Source: AWTP1-13 sp033764875 (GTDB lineage Bacteria > Pseudomonadota > Alphaproteobacteria > Rhizobiales > Hyphomicrobiaceae). Taken from it: a stretch of DNA of 64,000 nt. How positions within the stretch are numbered: position 1 is the stretch's first letter; each line of letters starts with the position of its first letter. The notes beneath the pieces were generated by a model. That model was given only the letters and a program-made list of their open reading frames with translations, was not told the origin of the DNA and ran no database searches. Below are positions 61,678 through 64,000 of this stretch, in pieces. A program made the translations under genes and the position numbers. The DNA lies in contig JANRIO010000071.1 in NCBI GenBank assembly GCA_033764875.1, positions 24,936 through 88,935 of the forward strand, written 5' to 3'.

Positions 61678-63015
61678 ATGTCTCAAATGAAGGTCACACG
61701 CCGTCGCTTCGTGGCGACGTCGGCTGCGGCAGCAGCCGCCATCTCGGCACCGTTCGTGAGGACGGCCAACGCGGCCGGCAAGCTCTCCATCGGCTTCTGG
61801 GACCACTGGGTCCCGGGGGCCAACAACATCACCAAGGCACTGGTGGAGGAGTGGGCCGCTAAGGAGAAGGTCGAGGTCTCGATCGACTACATCCCATCGC
61901 AGGGCAGCAAAAACCTGCTCACCATCGCCGCCGAGGCGCAGGCCAAATCCGGCCACGACATCCTGGCTTTCCCGACCTGGCAGCCGCACGGCCGCGCGGA
62001 GCTCCTCGAGCCCGTTGACGACATCATGGCCGACCTCATCAAGGAGCACGGCAAGGTCAACGCCACGGTCGAGTATCTCGGCCGCTACAAGGGCAAGTGG
62101 ATCGTGGTGCCCGCCACCGCCGGCAGCCAGATCAAGGGACCGTGCTCGCGCATCGACCTGATGAAGTCGCTGGCCGGCATCGACGTGCAGGCGATGTATC
62201 CCGCCGGCTCGGCCCCCAAGGCCGATACCTGGACGCTCGATGCGTTCCTCAAGGCGGCCGAGGCCTGCCACAAGGGCGGCAAGCCGTTCGGCATCGGCCT
62301 CGGCACGACGTCCGATTCCGTCGACAGCGTCGGCGCCTTCTTCCACGCGCACGGCGCCGTCCTTGTGGACGACAAGGGCACCATCACGGTCAAGTCGGAC
62401 AAGGTGCGCATGGCCCTCGACTACATGAAGCGCCTGGCCGCGTTCCTTCCCCCCGACGCTCCGGCCTGGGACGATGCCTCCAACAACAAGTGGCTGGTCG
62501 CGGGCAACGGCGCCCTGATCATGAACCCGCCGAGCGCTTGGGCCGTCGCCAAGCGCGACGCGCCGGCCATTGCCGAGCAGTGCTGGACGCACGGCTTCCC
62601 GTCGGGTCCCAACGGCCGCTACGCGCCGTTCCTGCCCTACTTCTGGGGCATCTGGAACTTCGGCAAAAACAAGACGGCGGCCAAGAGCCTGCTGCGGCAC
62701 CTGTCGACCCGCTCGGCGGCCGAGAAGATGGTGGACGCGAGCGCGGGCTACGATCTGCCGTCCTTCGAGAAGCTGACCGACTTCAAGACCTGGGCCGAGA
62801 TCGGGCCGCCGAAGGGCACGCTCTATCACTACCCCAACCCGCACAACCACCAGGTGCTCTCGATCGCCGCCTCGCCGGCCCCGCCGAAGATCGCCGAGCA
62901 GATCTACACGCAGGGGGTGCAGACCAAGATGGTGGCGCGGCTGCTCAAGGGCGAGAAGCTGGAATCCGTCATCGCATGGGCCGAGACCGAGCTCGAAGGC
63001 TTCATGCGCACCTAG
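61678..63015 (+). CDS. Sugar-type ABC transporter substrate-binding protein (family 1)
   Basis: A 445-residue receptor with a twin-arginine signal (TRRRFVATSAAAAAAISAPF) and a mature part KLSIGFWDHWVPGANNITKALVEEW typical of the extracellular family 1 (MalE/UgpB-like) binding proteins. AAGGAGG precedes the ATG. It is the first gene of an importer whose permease follows. It binds a sugar, glycoside or polyol of unknown identity. Confidence 0.92.
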   Translation: MSQMKVTRRRFVATSAAAAAAISAPFVRTANAAGKLSIGFWDHWVPGANNITKALVEEWAAKEKVEVSIDYIPSQGSKNLLTIAAEAQAKSGHDILAFPTWQPHGRAELLEPVDDIMADLIKEHGKVNATVEYLGRYKGKWIVVPATAGSQIKGPCSRIDLMKSLAGIDVQAMYPAGSAPKADTWTLDAFLKAAEACHKGGKPFGIGLGTTSDSVDSVGAFFHAHGAVLVDDKGTITVKSDKVRMALDYMKRLAAFLPPDAPAWDDASNNKWLVAGNGALIMNPPSAWAVAKRDAPAIAEQCWTHGFPSGPNGRYAPFLPYFWGIWNFGKNKTAAKSLLRHLSTRSAAEKMVDASAGYDLPSFEKLTDFKTWAEIGPPKGTLYHYPNPHNHQVLSIAASPAPPKIAEQIYTQGVQTKMVARLLKGEKLESVIAWAETELEGFMRT

Positions 63016-63032
63016 CGTGCCGCTACGACGCC

Positions 63033-63060
63033 GGCCTCCCCCATGCCGATGGGGGAGGCC
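63033..63060 (+). terminator. 12-bp perfect hairpin between receptor and permease genes
   Basis: GGCCTCCCCCAT (63033-63044) and ATGGGGGAGGCC (63049-63060) form a perfect stem with a GCCG loop, 18 bases after the receptor stop, with no T-tract. Same geometry as at 37748-37775: a likely attenuator or 3'-end stabiliser that keeps receptor mRNA above permease mRNA. Confidence 0.7.
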
Positions 63061-63088
63061 GCATTCTCACTGCAATACGAGGTGGCAG

Positions 63089-64000
63089 ATGGTCGATGCA
63101 GCGCTTCCCGCCGCACACGCGGCAGTCCCGGCCAAGAAGCGGCCAGGCATGCTGGCGCGCATGTCCAACCGAAAATCGACCATCGCCTTCCTGATGGCGC
63201 TGCCGCTGATCCTGCTGATCGCGCTGCTGGTGGTGTATCCGGCGTTCTACTCGATCCACCTGGCGACGCTTAACAAGTCGATGCAGCGCTTCGTGGGGCT
63301 CGACAACTTCTTCTTCCTGTTCAAGCGGCAGACCTTCTGGAGCGTGGTGCAGCAATCCTGCATCTTCGCGGTCACCGCCGTGCTGTTCAAGGCCATCATC
63401 GGCTTCATCGTGGCGCACTTCGTGCACAACATCCCGACCAAGGGCCAGCGCAAGTGGCGCGGCATGCTGCTGGTGCCGTGGGTGATCCCGCCGGCCATGA
63501 GCACGCTGGCCTGGCTGTGGCTGTTCGATCCCTCCTACTCGGCCTTCAACTGGGTGCTCGGCATCTTCGGCATCGGGCCGATCCCGTGGACGGGTGACGC
63601 TTACTGGGCGCGGTTCTCGGTGATCCTGGTCAACATCTGGATCGGCGCGCCGTTCTTCATGATCATGTACCTCGCGGCGCTGAAGTCGGTGCCCGACCAG
63701 CTGTACGAGGCGGCGGCCATAGACGGCGCCAACTGGTGGCAGCGCATCTGGTACATCACGCTGCCGATGATGCGGAACATCATCGCCATCACGGCGCTGT
63801 TCTCGCTGATCGTCACCTTCGCCAACTTCGACATCGTGCAGATCCTCACGTCCGGCGGGCCGATCGACCTGACGCACGTGTTCGCCACCTGGTCGTTCCG
63901 GCTCGGCATCCAGGGCAACGACATCCCGCTCGGCGCCGCCGTCTCGCTGTTCATGGTGCCGATCCTTTCCGTCGCCGCGATCTTCATTCTGCGCGATATC
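63089..64000 (+). CDS. Sugar ABC transporter permease, MalF-like (partial at window end)
   Basis: The open frame from ATG 63089, after GAGGTGG, continues past the end of the window, with 304 codons visible. It encodes a cytosolic N part with RPGMLARMSNRKS, membrane segments (STIAFLMALPLILLIALLVVYPAFYSI onward) and the binding-protein-dependent EAA loop EAAAIDGANWWQRIWYITLP that docks onto the ATPase. It is the first permease of the importer; a MalG-like partner and an ATPase are expected downstream. Confidence 0.9.
   Translation, partial: MVDAALPAAHAAVPAKKRPGMLARMSNRKSTIAFLMALPLILLIALLVVYPAFYSIHLATLNKSMQRFVGLDNFFFLFKRQTFWSVVQQSCIFAVTAVLFKAIIGFIVAHFVHNIPTKGQRKWRGMLLVPWVIPPAMSTLAWLWLFDPSYSAFNWVLGIFGIGPIPWTGDAYWARFSVILVNIWIGAPFFMIMYLAALKSVPDQLYEAAAIDGANWWQRIWYITLPMMRNIIAITALFSLIVTFANFDIVQILTSGGPIDLTHVFATWSFRLGIQGNDIPLGAAVSLFMVPILSVAAIFILRDI

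Noticed and set aside
1..64000. CRISPR arrays, tRNA or rRNA genes, transposases and phage genes
   Set aside because: No regularly spaced direct repeats, tRNA-like cloverleaf sequence, rRNA stretch or integrase/transposase-like protein was noticed on either strand.

Overview
The window is GC-rich DNA (well over 60% G+C by eye), densely packed with protein genes. I recognised no rRNA, tRNA, CRISPR array, transposase or prophage gene. The gene content suggests an alphaproteobacterium, probably Hyphomicrobiales-like: many ABC importers with Tat- or Sec-exported binding proteins, a Bug/TctC-type receptor, a sigma factor paired with an NrsF-like anti-sigma, a BigR/SqrR-like ArsR repressor, and two matches to the EcfG general-stress promoter (GGAAC-N16/17-CGTT). 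The organism assignment is inference.

Layout. 1-6117: the end of a branched-chain amino-acid-type (Liv) importer, a bicupin, a Bug receptor, a UbiD-family decarboxylase and a LysR regulator. 6114-11561: a minus-strand oligopeptide/dipeptide importer (receptor, two permeases, two ATPases). 11703-17445: a divergent unit with an XRE-cupin regulator, a YtcJ-like amidohydrolase, a G3E/CobW GTPase and a sarcosine/dimethylglycine-dehydrogenase-like FAD-GcvT protein. 17568-20094: RidA, DUF2277 and a Baeyer-Villiger-type monooxygenase. 20407-32260: an unusual island of predicted exported proteins comprising two beta-propeller/caspase-like peptidases, a trypsin-like zymogen overlapping one of them, two large proteins of unknown function (one with TPRs) and a small membrane protein. 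32310-41852: a sugar-acid-type catabolic operon (RpiR regulator, SDR, cupin, IlvD/Edd dehydratase) divergent from a complete Liv-type importer that carries an extra, shortened ATPase lacking the ABC signature. 41888-44061: an ECF sigma, a putative anti-sigma, a periplasmic metal-sensor-like protein and two small exported proteins. 44202-46566: a flavin monooxygenase and an outer-membrane barrel. 46636-51379: an RND pump and adaptor divergent from the BigR/SqrR-like repressor. 51524-55242: a small exported protein, a DUF892 stress protein, CcdA plus thioredoxin, and an ECF sigma with NrsF. 55381-61584: an exported protein with a possible L,D-transpeptidase-like motif, MoaA, two EamA transporters, an HpcH/HpaI aldolase and a GntR regulator. 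61678-64000: the start of a sugar-type ABC importer that runs off the window.

Most clusters pair a regulator with a divergent or adjacent uptake system and a few enzymes, and many genes overlap by 1-4 bases (ATGA, TGATG, GTGA), which implies translational coupling. The main candidate for an undescribed system is the exported caspase/trypsin/propeller/TPR island. All its large members carry N-terminal signal peptides, and the trypsin-like protein has a propeptide ending in Lys-Val-Val-Gly-Gly, a bond that an Arg/Lys-specific metacaspase-type enzyme could in principle cut.
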